Origin: Nonomuraea sp. PA05
Lineage (GTDB): Bacteria > Actinomycetota > Actinomycetes > Streptosporangiales > Streptosporangiaceae
Reading direction: 5' to 3'
DNA length: 64,000 bases
NCBI RefSeq assembly: GCF_008086045.1
Contig: NZ_VSEY01000048.1
Coordinates: 33,728-97,727, forward strand
Each line of letters opens with the position of its first letter. Position 1 is the first letter of the stretch. The notes under the pieces were generated by a model, which had not been told where the DNA came from, did no database searches, and saw nothing but the letters and a program-made list of their open reading frames with translations. Shown one piece after another: positions 43,440 to 52,214 of the stretch. The translations under genes were made by a program, and so were the position numbers.

Positions 43440-45602
43440 GTCGCCGCACCGGCTGCCGCCCTTGACCGTGTTGGGCACGTCCAGGTCGGCGGGTGTGCCG
43501 CCCGTGCAGGCGAGCGCGCCCTTGATCGTGCTGCCGGACAGGATCGGCGCCGTGTTGCCGCTGAGCAGCGCGGCGCCGCGCACGTCCGCGCCGACGATGG
43601 TCAGGGCGGCGGCGCCGCTCACGGCGAGCGCGCCGTCCACGCGGGCGCCGAGCAGGTGCACCTGGGCGGGCCGCACGGCGTTGAGCGCGCCGGTGATCCG
43701 GCCGCCGCTGACGACCAGCGACGCGCCGGGCCTGACCGTGACGACCCCCGTGACCTGGGCGCCGTCGAGACAGGTGACGCCGTCGGTGACGGTGAGCGAG
43801 CCGCGATGGGTGCCCGTGACGATCCTGGTGCAGGCGGGCGGCGGGGCGATGGTCGTGACGGTGAAGCTCTCGGCCTCGCCGTAGTTGCCGGCGGCGTCGA
43901 TCGAGCGGTACTCGACGACGTGCCTGCCGCGCGGCAGCCTGCCGTAGACGAGGGAGTCGATCACGGTGCCCTGCTCGGAGAACGTCCACGGCAGCTCGGA
44001 CGAGGTGGGCCAGCCGAAGTAGTTGAACCAGCCGTCGCCGTCCACCCGCGACTCCGAGACGACGTAGCCGTCGCGGTCGTCGTCGCCGGTGAGCCGCATG
44101 GTGAAGGGGCCGTTGTAGACGTAGGTGTCGCCGGACCTGGCCAGCGGTTTCGACAGCTCGTAGCCGGTGCTCGGCCCGGTGGCGTCGATCGTCCAGGTGA
44201 GGGTGCGCCCGCCGAGAGTGGCGGTGAGCGTGCCCGCCTTCGCGTCGAGCTCGCCGAGGTCCAGGTCGGTGCCCTGGTAGGTGCGGCCGCCGAGGGTCCA
44301 GGTGACCTCGGGGACGGTGGCCGCCGGGTGGGTGGTCTCGACGTAGACGACGTCCTCGCGGCCGAGCGGCCGGTCGGTGGGGGTGGAGGAGACGAACGCG
44401 GGCTCGACGCCGTCCGGCGGGGTGGTGATCGTGGTGTCCACGGTCCAGGTGCGGGTCCTGGTCATGGCGGTCCTGATGGCCGGGTCCCGGACGAATTCTG
44501 TCGGGTCGGAGACGGTCGCGGTGACCGTGTGCGTGCCGGGGGCGAGGCCGAGGGTGCGCAGGTCGAGCGAGTCGCGGTCGCCGGGCAGCTCCTCGCCGTC
44601 CACGGTCCAGGCGGTGCGGAGGGAGTGGCTGACGGGGCGCATCGGCTCGACCCAGAGCACCCGGTCGGCGCCGACGGGCGCGCCGGCGGGCGTGGCGTCC
44701 TGGATCAGCATGGTCTTGGCGGTGATGCGCTGCGTCATGACCTCGCGGCTGACCTGGTCGAAGTAGTAGCCGAGGGTCTTCATCATGGAGTGGGCGCTGG
44801 GCCGCCACACGCCGGTCGTGTAGTACAGGCCGCCCTCGTAGCGGCCGATCGGGCCGCCCGACTCGCTGGGCTCGCCGAGCCAGCGCCACCACTTCCTGCG
44901 CTGGTCGAGCATCTCCTGCGGGGTCAGCAGCGTGTGGTGGGCGCTGGACGGCTCCGCGCCGGTGTACGCGCCGCCGGGCACGCCGCGCTGGTAGTAGTCG
45001 TACTCGTCCTGGAGCCCGCCCAGGGAGTGGCCCAGCTCGTGCGGGCTGATCAGGGCGGACATGCTGTTGCTGCCGGAGGCGGTGGCGTACGAGCCGCCGG
45101 CGCCGCCGTAGGTGCCGCTGTTGCCGAGGGCGAGGATCTGCCGGTTGCCGGAGGTGGTGCCGGTGACCAGGTCGGCGTAACGGGTGGCGGCGGCGTTGTC
45201 CATGGTGATGAGGCGCTGGACGCTGGCGGGGTTGCAGCGGCCCCAGAAGCCCATGCTGAGCGGCGTCGTACGGCGCGGCGCGTCGAGGCCGGGGTCGCAG
45301 CTGATACCGGACTCGCCGGAGACGATGTCGACGCGGTAGACGTTGAGGTAGTTCCGGTAGGACTTGAACGGCTCGATCGACCACATCACGTTGAGGTGCC
45401 GGTCGGCGTCCGCTCGGAACTTGGCCTGCTCGGCCTCGGTGTAACCGTCACCGAGGATGATCAGATTGAATCTCTTGGCCGGCGCGCCCGTCACCTGGAC
45501 GGGCACGACCGTCGCCGCGCCGGGTTCGGCTGCGGAGGCGGGTGCCGCTGGGGACACGCATAACAGGGCGGCGGCCAGTGTCAGGGCGGCGAAGATACGC
45601 AT
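43380..45602 (-). CDS. secreted M64-family metallopeptidase
   Basis: 740 residues. Signal peptide MRIFAALTLAAALLCVSPA. Catalytic domain about 45-330 with the zinc site HELGHSLGGLQDEYDYYQ (His about 188) and the M64 opening FNLIILGDGYTEAEQAKF. The middle has Ig-like or beta-sandwich modules (about 340-640), and the end is a repeat of short V/G/A-rich strands like a polymer-forming or beta-helical stalk. ATG 45602 is at the signal peptide; the frame runs further upstream without one. A convergent 60-base overlap with the phosphotransferase gene is unusual. Substrate protein unknown. Confidence 0.87.
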   Translation of the reverse strand: MRIFAALTLAAALLCVSPAAPASAAEPGAATVVPVQVTGAPAKRFNLIILGDGYTEAEQAKFRADADRHLNVMWSIEPFKSYRNYLNVYRVDIVSGESGISCDPGLDAPRRTTPLSMGFWGRCNPASVQRLITMDNAAATRYADLVTGTTSGNRQILALGNSGTYGGAGGSYATASGSNSMSALISPHELGHSLGGLQDEYDYYQRGVPGGAYTGAEPSSAHHTLLTPQEMLDQRRKWWRWLGEPSESGGPIGRYEGGLYYTTGVWRPSAHSMMKTLGYYFDQVSREVMTQRITAKTMLIQDATPAGAPVGADRVLWVEPMRPVSHSLRTAWTVDGEELPGDRDSLDLRTLGLAPGTHTVTATVSDPTEFVRDPAIRTAMTRTRTWTVDTTITTPPDGVEPAFVSSTPTDRPLGREDVVYVETTHPAATVPEVTWTLGGRTYQGTDLDLGELDAKAGTLTATLGGRTLTWTIDATGPSTGYELSKPLARSGDTYVYNGPFTMRLTGDDDRDGYVVSESRVDGDGWFNYFGWPTSSELPWTFSEQGTVIDSLVYGRLPRGRHVVEYRSIDAAGNYGEAESFTVTTIAPPPACTRIVTGTHRGSLTVTDGVTCLDGAQVTGVVTVRPGASLVVSGGRITGALNAVRPAQVHLLGARVDGALAVSGAAALTIVGADVRGAALLSGNTAPILSGSTIKGALACTGGTPADLDVPNTVKGGSRCGDLPGGRPAERPYEAVQHVRQ

Positions 45603-45648
45603 GATCGAGTATCTGACCGCCTGGGCCGCCCGGTCTATCCCTGTTCGA

Positions 45649-46524
45649 TCACGCCTCGGGCAATTCGGCAAGCATGATGGGTTGTGTGGTGGGCTGCTCC
45701 GAGCCGCTGGCGGGCTCGATGGTGAGCGCCATGCGTTCGTCGCGGTCCAGCGGCGCCAGCATCATGGGGTGGCTGACGCCGTCCTGCCGCGCGTCGAGCA
45801 GCCCGGCGGGGCGCGGCCCGCCTGGGCCCATCAGCCACACCTCGTACCCCTTGGTGTCGGGCAGCTCGGCCAGCCCTGACGAGGTGAACACCATGCGGCC
45901 CATGTCGCGCGAGATCACGGCGGTGACCATGCCGCCGGTGGTGACGGGCTCGCGCATGGTCTCGGCGTCGGGGGCGGCCAGCACCGCAACCATCTCCTCG
46001 TTCTTGCTGGTCAGGTCGCCGAGGTCGCGGCGGGCGTCGAAGGCGACCACGCCGAGCGCGACGGCCGCCGCGGCGGAGATCGCGGTCAGCGCCGCCAGCG
46101 TCCTGGTGCGGCGGCGCCGCAGCGGCACCACCTGCGCGCCGTCGGCCGTCACGGGGATGGACGGCCCCATCCGGTAGGCGTTCCCCTCCGGCGGGAGGCT
46201 GAGCGTCGCCGATTGCCCCGTGTCCCCCGGCGCGGGTGGCGCGGGGCGTTTCCAGACGGTCGGGCCGTCGTCGGGCACCTGCCGTGGCGGCGGGTCCTCG
46301 AAGCCCCTGGATCGGGAGGCGGCGTCCAGGAGGCGCTCCCGCAGCCTGGCGGGCGGCCGTTCGGCCACCGTCTCCGCCAGCCTCGCGGCCGTCTCGCGCA
46401 GGTGCCGCACCTCTTCCGCGCACGTGACGCACGCATGCAGGTGCTTCTCGAACTGCACCCACTCGGCGTACGGCAGTGCGTGCACGGCGTAGGCGCCAGA
46501 GAGGGTGTGGAGTTCGTCCTTCAT
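45649..46524 (-). CDS. RskA-type anti-sigma factor (orphan)
   Basis: 291 residues. N-terminal zinc-binding anti-sigma motif with Hx3Cx2C in KHLHACVTCAEEV (about 30-40), a Pro-rich cytoplasmic linker, one membrane segment (TLAALTAISAAAAVALGVVA, about 145-165) and an outer anti-sigma-K C-terminal domain (GYEVWLMGPGGPRPAGLL). It should hold an ECF sigma factor inactive until cut by proteases. No sigma gene adjoins it, whereas rskA is normally beside sigK. ATG 46524 has GGGAG 6 bases upstream. It lies 46 bases upstream of the M64 gene on the same strand. Confidence 0.88.
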   Translation of the reverse strand: MKDELHTLSGAYAVHALPYAEWVQFEKHLHACVTCAEEVRHLRETAARLAETVAERPPARLRERLLDAASRSRGFEDPPPRQVPDDGPTVWKRPAPPAPGDTGQSATLSLPPEGNAYRMGPSIPVTADGAQVVPLRRRRTRTLAALTAISAAAAVALGVVAFDARRDLGDLTSKNEEMVAVLAAPDAETMREPVTTGGMVTAVISRDMGRMVFTSSGLAELPDTKGYEVWLMGPGGPRPAGLLDARQDGVSHPMMLAPLDRDERMALTIEPASGSEQPTTQPIMLAELPEA

Positions 46525-46612
46525 TTCCACTCCCTGTGTGTGAGAGGCGGCTCACTGCATGTACTTCGGTGGCTCGGGCACGCCGGATGGCCGTGAGCCT
46601 TGCTCATTTCGC

Positions 46613-46632
46613 ATGAGATGTCACAATCTCAT
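46613..46632. promoter_or_regulatory. palindromic operator before the FAD monooxygenase gene
   Basis: ATGAGAT-N6-ATCTCAT, perfect 7-bp arms, 14 bases before the start codon. A further CTCAT half-site at about 46603 makes a second inverted pair with the left arm. Looks like a TetR- or MarR-type site; no such gene is adjacent. Confidence 0.6.
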
Positions 46633-46645
46633 TAGGTGATGAATT

Positions 46646-47842
46646 ATGAGCTGCGTGATAGCGGGCGGCGGTCCCGCCGGGGCGATGCTCGCCCTGCTGC
46701 TGGCCAGGTCAGGCGTCGAGGTGACGCTGCTGGAGAAGCACGGCGACTTCCTGCGGGACTTCCGCGGTGACACCATCCATCCCTCGACGCTGCAGGTGCT
46801 CGACGAGCTCGGTCTGGCCGGGGAGTTCCTCAGGCTGCCGCACCGCAAGGCGTACGACCTGTATCTGGCCACCGACCGCGGCGACGTGCGGATGGCGACC
46901 CTGCGCCGGCTGCGCGGCCGATACCGGTACGTGGCGTTCGTCCCGCAGTGGGACTTCCTCAACCTCATCACGTCGGCCGCCGCCCGCTACCCGGGCTTCC
47001 GGCTGCTGATGAACGCCGAGGCCTGCGGCCTGATCCGGGAGGGCGGGGCGGTGCGCGGCCTGCGCTACCGCGACGCCACGGGAGAGCACGAGATCAGGGC
47101 GGCGCTGACGGTCGCCGCCGACGGCCGGCACTCGGTGCTGCGCGAGCGGGCCGGCCTGGTGCCGCAGGACCTGGGCGCGCCGATGGACGTGGTGTGGTTC
47201 AGGCTGCCCCGCGAGCCCCGCGACCGCGACGACACGTTCCTGCGCCTGTCACCGGGCCACATGATGGTCGCGATCAACCGGGAGAGCTACTGGCAGCTCG
47301 CCTACCTCGTCCTCAAGGGCGGCTACGACGAGATGACCCGGCAGGGCATCGACGCGCTGCGCGGCCCGGTGGCCGGGCTGCTGCCGTGGCTGGGCGACCG
47401 GATCGGGCAGCTCGGCTCGTACGACGACGTCAGCGTGCTCACCGTCATGATCAACCGGCTGCGCCGCTGGCACCGGCCGGGGCTGCTGTTCATCGGGGAC
47501 GCCGCGCACGCCATGTCGCCGGTCTTCGGCGTCGGCATCAACCTGGCCGTCCAGGACGCCGTGGCCACCGCCAACCTGCTGGCAGGGCCACTCAGGTCGG
47601 GCGCGCCGATCCCCGAGGCGGCGCTGCACCGGGTGCAGCGCCGGCGCATGCCGCCGGCCAGGGTGACGCAGGCGGCCCAGCGGGTGGTGCAGAACCTGGT
47701 GATCAGCCGGGCGCTGACGCGGCGGCTCGACCCGTCGGGGCTGCCGCCGGACCTGACGAGGATCCCGCTGCTCAACCGGGTGGCGCCGCGTTTCATCGGC
47801 CACGGCGTACGGCCCGAGCACGTCACCGTAAAGGAACTTTGA
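46646..47842 (+). CDS. FAD-dependent monooxygenase
   Basis: 398 residues. FAD-binding GGGPAGAMLALLLARSG at the N terminus with the Glu of LLEKHGDF, the middle DG motif AADGRHSVLRERAG, and GDAAHAMSPVFGVGINLAVQ, which contacts FAD. This is the aromatic hydroxylase (PHBH) fold using NAD(P)H and oxygen. The operator-like palindrome just upstream suggests induction by a small molecule. Substrate unknown. No cluster of biosynthetic genes surrounds it, so either xenobiotic or antibiotic (rifampicin-monooxygenase-like) hydroxylation is possible. Confidence 0.87.
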   Translation: MSCVIAGGGPAGAMLALLLARSGVEVTLLEKHGDFLRDFRGDTIHPSTLQVLDELGLAGEFLRLPHRKAYDLYLATDRGDVRMATLRRLRGRYRYVAFVPQWDFLNLITSAAARYPGFRLLMNAEACGLIREGGAVRGLRYRDATGEHEIRAALTVAADGRHSVLRERAGLVPQDLGAPMDVVWFRLPREPRDRDDTFLRLSPGHMMVAINRESYWQLAYLVLKGGYDEMTRQGIDALRGPVAGLLPWLGDRIGQLGSYDDVSVLTVMINRLRRWHRPGLLFIGDAAHAMSPVFGVGINLAVQDAVATANLLAGPLRSGAPIPEAALHRVQRRRMPPARVTQAAQRVVQNLVISRALTRRLDPSGLPPDLTRIPLLNRVAPRFIGHGVRPEHVTVKEL

Positions 47843-47933
47843 CTGCCCCTGGGTTCGTCTGCGTATAACCGCATTCTCACAACGTGGACAAGGGGGTCGG
47901 TGGTGCCGAGCCAGTGGAATACCCTCGTATCTC

Positions 47934-49271
47934 GTGAGCAGCAATCTAGTGGATCTCGATTCCTGGCGAGCCCTCCCCGCGGCGCAGCAGCCCGACTGGC
48001 CGGACCGCGGCGAGCTCGACAAGGTTGTCGCCGAGCTCGGCGGCCTGCCCCCGCTGGTCTTCGCCGGCGAGTGCGACCAGCTCAAGGAGCAGATGGCCGC
48101 GGTCGCCCGCGGCGAGGCGTTCGTCCTTCAGGGCGGTGACTGCGCCGAGACCTTCGCCGGCGCGACGGCCGACAACGTGCGCCAGAAGTTGAAGACGTTG
48201 CTGCAGATGGCCATCGTGCTGACGTACGCGGGCCGGGTGCCGGTGGTGAAGATCGGCCGGGTGGCCGGCCAGTTCGCCAAGCCGCGCTCCAAGGGCACCG
48301 AGACCCGGGGCGGCGTCGAGCTGCCCGCCTACCGGGGCGACATGGTCAACGGGTTCGACTTCACCCCCGAGGCGCGCAGACCCGACCCGTGGCGGCTGCT
48401 CAAGGCGTACCACTCCTCCGCGGTGACGCTCAACCTGGCGCGCGCCTTCACCAAGGGCGGCTACGCCGACCTGCGGCAGGTGCACGCGTGGAACCAGGAC
48501 TTCGTGGCCGAGTCGCCCGCCGGGCGCCGCTACGAGCAGCTGGCCAGGGAGATCGACCAGGCGCTGGCGTTCATGCGGGCGTGCGGGGCCGACCCCGAGG
48601 AGTTCCACACGGTCGAGTTCTACTCCTCGCACGAGGCGCTCATCCTCGACTACGACCGGGCGCTCACGCGCATCGACTCGCGCACGGGGCTGCCGTACGA
48701 CGTGTCGGCGCACATGGTCTGGATCGGCGAGCGCACCCGTCAGCTCGACGGGGCGCACGTCGACTTCTTCTCCAAGATCCGCAACCCGATCGGCGTCAAG
48801 CTGGGCCCGACGACCTCGCCCGACGAGGCGCTGGCGCTGATCGACAAGCTCAACCCGGCCAACGAGGCGGGGCGGCTCACGTTCATCACCCGGATGGGCG
48901 CCTCCAAGATCCGCGAGCACCTGCCCGCGCTGGTCAAGGAGGTCACCGCGACCGGCGCCAAGGTGGCCTGGATCTGCGACCCGATGCACGGCAACACGTT
49001 CGAGGCGGTGGGCGGGCACAAGACGCGCCGCCTGGACGACGTGCTCGACGAGGTGGCCGGATTCTTCGAGGTGCACCGCTCGCTCGGCACGCACCCCGGC
49101 GGCATCCACATCGAGTTCACCGGCGACGACGTGACGGAGTGCGTGGGCGGCGGGTTCGAGATCGGCGAGACCGACCTGGCCACGCGGTACGAGACGGCGT
49201 GCGACCCTCGGCTCAACCGCGGCCAGTCGCTCGACCTCGCGTTCCGGGTGGCGGAGCTGTACCGGGGCTGA
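47934..49271 (+). CDS. aroG: class II DAHP synthase
   Basis: 445 residues, plant/actinobacterial type II 3-deoxy-D-arabino-heptulosonate-7-phosphate synthase, first step of the shikimate pathway (phosphoenolpyruvate plus erythrose 4-phosphate). Characteristic segments: LQGGDCAETFAGATADNVR (metal-binding Cys), KPRSKGTETRGGVELPAY, HMVWIGERTRQLDGAH and WICDPMHGNTFEA. GTG 47934 gives the usual N terminus SSNLVDLDSWRALPAAQQPD. Monocistronic in this window. Confidence 0.95.
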   Translation: MSSNLVDLDSWRALPAAQQPDWPDRGELDKVVAELGGLPPLVFAGECDQLKEQMAAVARGEAFVLQGGDCAETFAGATADNVRQKLKTLLQMAIVLTYAGRVPVVKIGRVAGQFAKPRSKGTETRGGVELPAYRGDMVNGFDFTPEARRPDPWRLLKAYHSSAVTLNLARAFTKGGYADLRQVHAWNQDFVAESPAGRRYEQLAREIDQALAFMRACGADPEEFHTVEFYSSHEALILDYDRALTRIDSRTGLPYDVSAHMVWIGERTRQLDGAHVDFFSKIRNPIGVKLGPTTSPDEALALIDKLNPANEAGRLTFITRMGASKIREHLPALVKEVTATGAKVAWICDPMHGNTFEAVGGHKTRRLDDVLDEVAGFFEVHRSLGTHPGGIHIEFTGDDVTECVGGGFEIGETDLATRYETACDPRLNRGQSLDLAFRVAELYRG

Positions 49272-49415
49272 ATCGCTCGACTCCAGGGCGCGCATGCCGC
49301 ATCACGCCCTGTTCGAGTGATTTAGGTCTCATTGCCGCAAGAACCCATTTACCGATGTGAACGCGGCCTCCGGAGCTATGATCACCCCGAAAGAGGCCAT
49401 TTTTCGGGAGACCAC

Positions 49416-50183
49416 GTGGACACTGCTCCGGAGGGCGTCGACCCCAACGTCCCCAACGTCGCGCGTATGTACGACTACTACCTCGACGGCAAGGACAACT
49501 TCGCCGCCGACCGGGCGGCGGCGGAGCAGATTCTCAAGACCTTCCCCGACACCAAGGTAGGCGCCCGCGCCAACCGCGCCTTCCTGCGCCGCGCCGTGCG
49601 TCACCTCGTCGACCAGGACGTACGCCAGATCGTCGACCTCGGCGCCGGGCTGCCCACCCAGGGCAACACGCACGAGATCGCGCCCGAGGCGCGCGTCGTC
49701 TACGTCGACTACGACTCCGTGGTGTGCGTGCACGGCAGGGCGCTGCTGGCCAGGAAGGACAACGTCGACTTCCTCCAGGCCGACGTGCGCGAGCCGGACG
49801 CGCTGCTCGACAAGCTGGGCGGCCTGGTGGACTTCGAGCAGCCGGTCGCGTTCCTGGCGCTGGCGATCCTGCACTTCATCCCCGACGACATCGCCTACGA
49901 CGTGGCGGCCAAGCTGCGCAAGGTGAGCGCGCCCGGCAGCCACCTGGTGATCAGCCACGCCGTGGACTCCACGCCGGACACCACCCCGCAGGCCCTGGAG
50001 ATCTACAAGAAGGCCACGGCCTCGCTGAACCTGCGCACCCGCGAGGAGATCCTGCGCTTCTTCGAGGGGTACGAGCTGGCCGAGCCGGGGCTGACGTACC
50101 CGAACGGCTGGCGTCCCGACGACCCGGACGCGCCGGGCAACGGCGTCAACTTCGGCTACGTCGGCGTCGGCCGCAAGCTCTGA
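49416..50183 (+). CDS. SAM-dependent methyltransferase, DUF574 type (second copy)
   Basis: 255 residues. Same family as 10747-11565: DPNVPNVARMYDYYLDGKDN signature, motif I IVDLGAGLPTQGNTHE and VVYVDYDSVVCVHGRALL. It is shorter in the loop after motif I (the ALRH segment is missing). GTG 49416 has CGGGAG 6 bases upstream. The substrate of this family is unknown. Confidence 0.85.
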   Translation: MDTAPEGVDPNVPNVARMYDYYLDGKDNFAADRAAAEQILKTFPDTKVGARANRAFLRRAVRHLVDQDVRQIVDLGAGLPTQGNTHEIAPEARVVYVDYDSVVCVHGRALLARKDNVDFLQADVREPDALLDKLGGLVDFEQPVAFLALAILHFIPDDIAYDVAAKLRKVSAPGSHLVISHAVDSTPDTTPQALEIYKKATASLNLRTREEILRFFEGYELAEPGLTYPNGWRPDDPDAPGNGVNFGYVGVGRKL

Positions 50184-50213
50184 CGCCGTCAGGAAACCCG
50201 TCAGGCAAACGCG

Positions 50214-50239
50214 AAAGCCCCGCCGCTGGGCGGGGCTTT
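50214..50239. terminator. bidirectional terminator between methyltransferase and trxA
   Basis: Perfect 11-bp stem AAAGCCCCGCC-GCTG-GGCGGGGCTTT. The flanking A and T runs make it usable on both strands, and it lies between convergent genes. Confidence 0.9.
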
Positions 50240-50252
50240 GTCATGGGTGGGG

Positions 50253-50627
50253 TCAGTTCTGCTGGGCGTTCTTCAGCTCCTCGCTGAGCTCGGCCCTGAT
50301 GGCGTCCATGTCGAGCGCCTTCACCTGACGGATCAGGTCTTCCAGCGCGGGCGCGGGGATGGCGCCGGCCTGGGCGAAGACCACGATGCCGTCACGGATG
50401 GCCATCAGCGTGGGGATCGAGGTGATGTCGAACCCCTGCGCGAGCCCCTGCTCGGCATCCGTGTCGATCTTGCCAAAGGTGATGTCGTCGTGCTTGTCCG
50501 ACGCCTGCTCGAAGATCGGGCCGAACTTCTTGCACGGCGGGCACCACTCGGCCCAGAAGTCGAGCAGCACGATCCCCTTGTCGGCGATGTCGTTGAAGTT
50601 CTTCTCTGTTACTTCGATGGTCGCCAC
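50253..50627 (-). CDS. trxA: thioredoxin
   Basis: 124 residues, thioredoxin fold with active site FWAEWCPPCKKFGP (WCPPC instead of the usual WCGPC) and the cis-Pro in ITSIPTLMAI. It reduces protein disulfides in the cytoplasm. GTG 50627 is chosen since GAGGAG lies 6 bases upstream; the longer in-frame reading to 50822 is unrelated to thioredoxin. The C-terminal extension MDAIRAELSEELKNAQQN is acidic and helical. Confidence 0.92.
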   Translation of the reverse strand: MATIEVTEKNFNDIADKGIVLLDFWAEWCPPCKKFGPIFEQASDKHDDITFGKIDTDAEQGLAQGFDITSIPTLMAIRDGIVVFAQAGAIPAPALEDLIRQVKALDMDAIRAELSEELKNAQQN

Positions 50628-50824
50628 AAGTGGCTCCTCGCTCGTCGTCGCTAGCAGTGCATCCGTCTCAACCACGTACCCGACACCAGCATTCCATGCC
50701 CGCGCGCCGCCCGGAGCGGGACGCGAAGGAGCCGGAACATTTAGGCCGCATATATCCCTAGAAAAGTGATTAGACCCTAAAATTGGTGAACCTTGACGCG
50801 GGCCGCGGCGGGTATCACCCATGC

Positions 50825-52201
50825 ATGGACTGGGTCACCTGCGCGTATTCCGCTGCTTGCACCGGAGTCGCTAGCCGGCCGTCAGGCCTCTGCCTGGCTC
50901 ACCTCGATCCCGAACAACTCGGCGCGGCCCTGGCCGGCCTCTCCCCCGGCCGCCTGCTCGACCTGCGGGGCACCACCGTCACCAGCGACCTGCTGTCCAG
51001 GGTTCTCGACGCGACGGGCCGCAGACCCGGCCGCACCCGGCTCGACCGGGCCAGGTTCACCGGCGACGTGCGGCTGTCGGGGGTGACGTTCGCGGGGGAC
51101 GTCTCGCTCGACGGCGCCCGCTTCGACCGGCTGGCCTCGTTCTTCGGCGCCCGCTTCGAGGGCAACGTGTCACTGGCGGGCGTGCGGTTCGCCAGGGAGC
51201 TGTCCTTCCACGGCGTCACCGTGCGCGGGCACGCCTCGCTCGACCGGGCCGTGATGTCGCGCGACGCGCTGTTCAGCCAGGCGGTGTTCGGCCACGGGCT
51301 GTCGTGCGAGCGGGCCAGGTTCGACGGGTACGCCACCTTCGACGGCGCCCGGCTCGGCGACGGGGGCGCGTTCAGGGGGGCGCGGTTCGGCCGTACGCTG
51401 TCGTTCCGCAAGGTCAGCGGGCACGCCGGGTTCGAGGCGGCGCACTTCGCCGCCGACGCGTACCTGTCGGCCACCGGCAGGCTCTCGGCGGCCAGGGCGC
51501 GCGCCGACGGGCTGCTCGACGTGGCCGTCGCCCGGTGCGGGGTGGACCTGCGGCGCGTGGAGGTGACCGGGCCGACGACCGTGCGGCTGACGGACTCGCA
51601 GGCCGACCTGGAGGGCGCGGTGCTGCGCGGCCCCGCCACCGTCATGGGGCGCGGCAGGTCCACGCTCACGTCGCTGCGGCAGGTCGACGCGGCCAGCCTC
51701 GAACTGCTCAGACTGGACCTGTCGGCGTGCCGGTTCGCGGGGCTGACCCATCCCTCCGGGGTGCGGGTCAAGGAGTGCACGTTCGCGCTCACGCCGCGCG
51801 GGGTGCGGGTGAGCCTGCGGTGGCCCATGCTGCGGTGGTTCTCGCGGCGGCGGGCGCTGGCCGACGAGCGCACCATGCACACCGGCTCCGCCCACCCGCG
51901 CGACCCCGGTGACCCCGGGACCTCACCTGACCGGCTGGCGGCGCTGTACGCCGGGCTGCGGCCCGCCGACAGCGCCACCTCGGCCGACTTCGCCTTCGCC
52001 GCCATGGAGATGCGCAGGCAGGCCGGTCACGGGTGGTGGCTGTCGGTGTCGTGGCTGTTGTGCGGGTACGGGATGCGCATGGGGCGGGCGGCGGCCTGGT
52101 TCGCGTTGCTGATGGCGCTGATGGCGGCGGCCGTGGCCTGGAGCTCCACCTCACACGCCGGCATCCGCGCCGAGCCCGTCCACCCGGCCCTGCATCGCTG
52201 A
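50825..52201 (+). CDS. membrane-associated pentapeptide-repeat-like protein
   Basis: 458 residues. A short N-terminal Cys-rich segment (VTCAYSAACTGVASRPSGLC), then repeats of about 20-23 residues with the pattern ARFxGxVSLxG (about 75-260), related to pentapeptide repeats that form a quadrilateral helix. The C-terminal part has LYAGLRPADSATSADFAFAA and MEMRRQ, a segment found in pentapeptide proteins fused to membrane channels, and two hydrophobic stretches (WLSVSWLLCGYGM, AAAWFALLMALMAAAVAW). The channel part after this is missing, so it may be a truncated relative. Function unknown. The start has no clear ribosome site. Confidence 0.7.
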   Translation: MDWVTCAYSAACTGVASRPSGLCLAHLDPEQLGAALAGLSPGRLLDLRGTTVTSDLLSRVLDATGRRPGRTRLDRARFTGDVRLSGVTFAGDVSLDGARFDRLASFFGARFEGNVSLAGVRFARELSFHGVTVRGHASLDRAVMSRDALFSQAVFGHGLSCERARFDGYATFDGARLGDGGAFRGARFGRTLSFRKVSGHAGFEAAHFAADAYLSATGRLSAARARADGLLDVAVARCGVDLRRVEVTGPTTVRLTDSQADLEGAVLRGPATVMGRGRSTLTSLRQVDAASLELLRLDLSACRFAGLTHPSGVRVKECTFALTPRGVRVSLRWPMLRWFSRRRALADERTMHTGSAHPRDPGDPGTSPDRLAALYAGLRPADSATSADFAFAAMEMRRQAGHGWWLSVSWLLCGYGMRMGRAAAWFALLMALMAAAVAWSSTSHAGIRAEPVHPALHR

Positions 52202-52214
52202 GCCCTCGTGTCGT

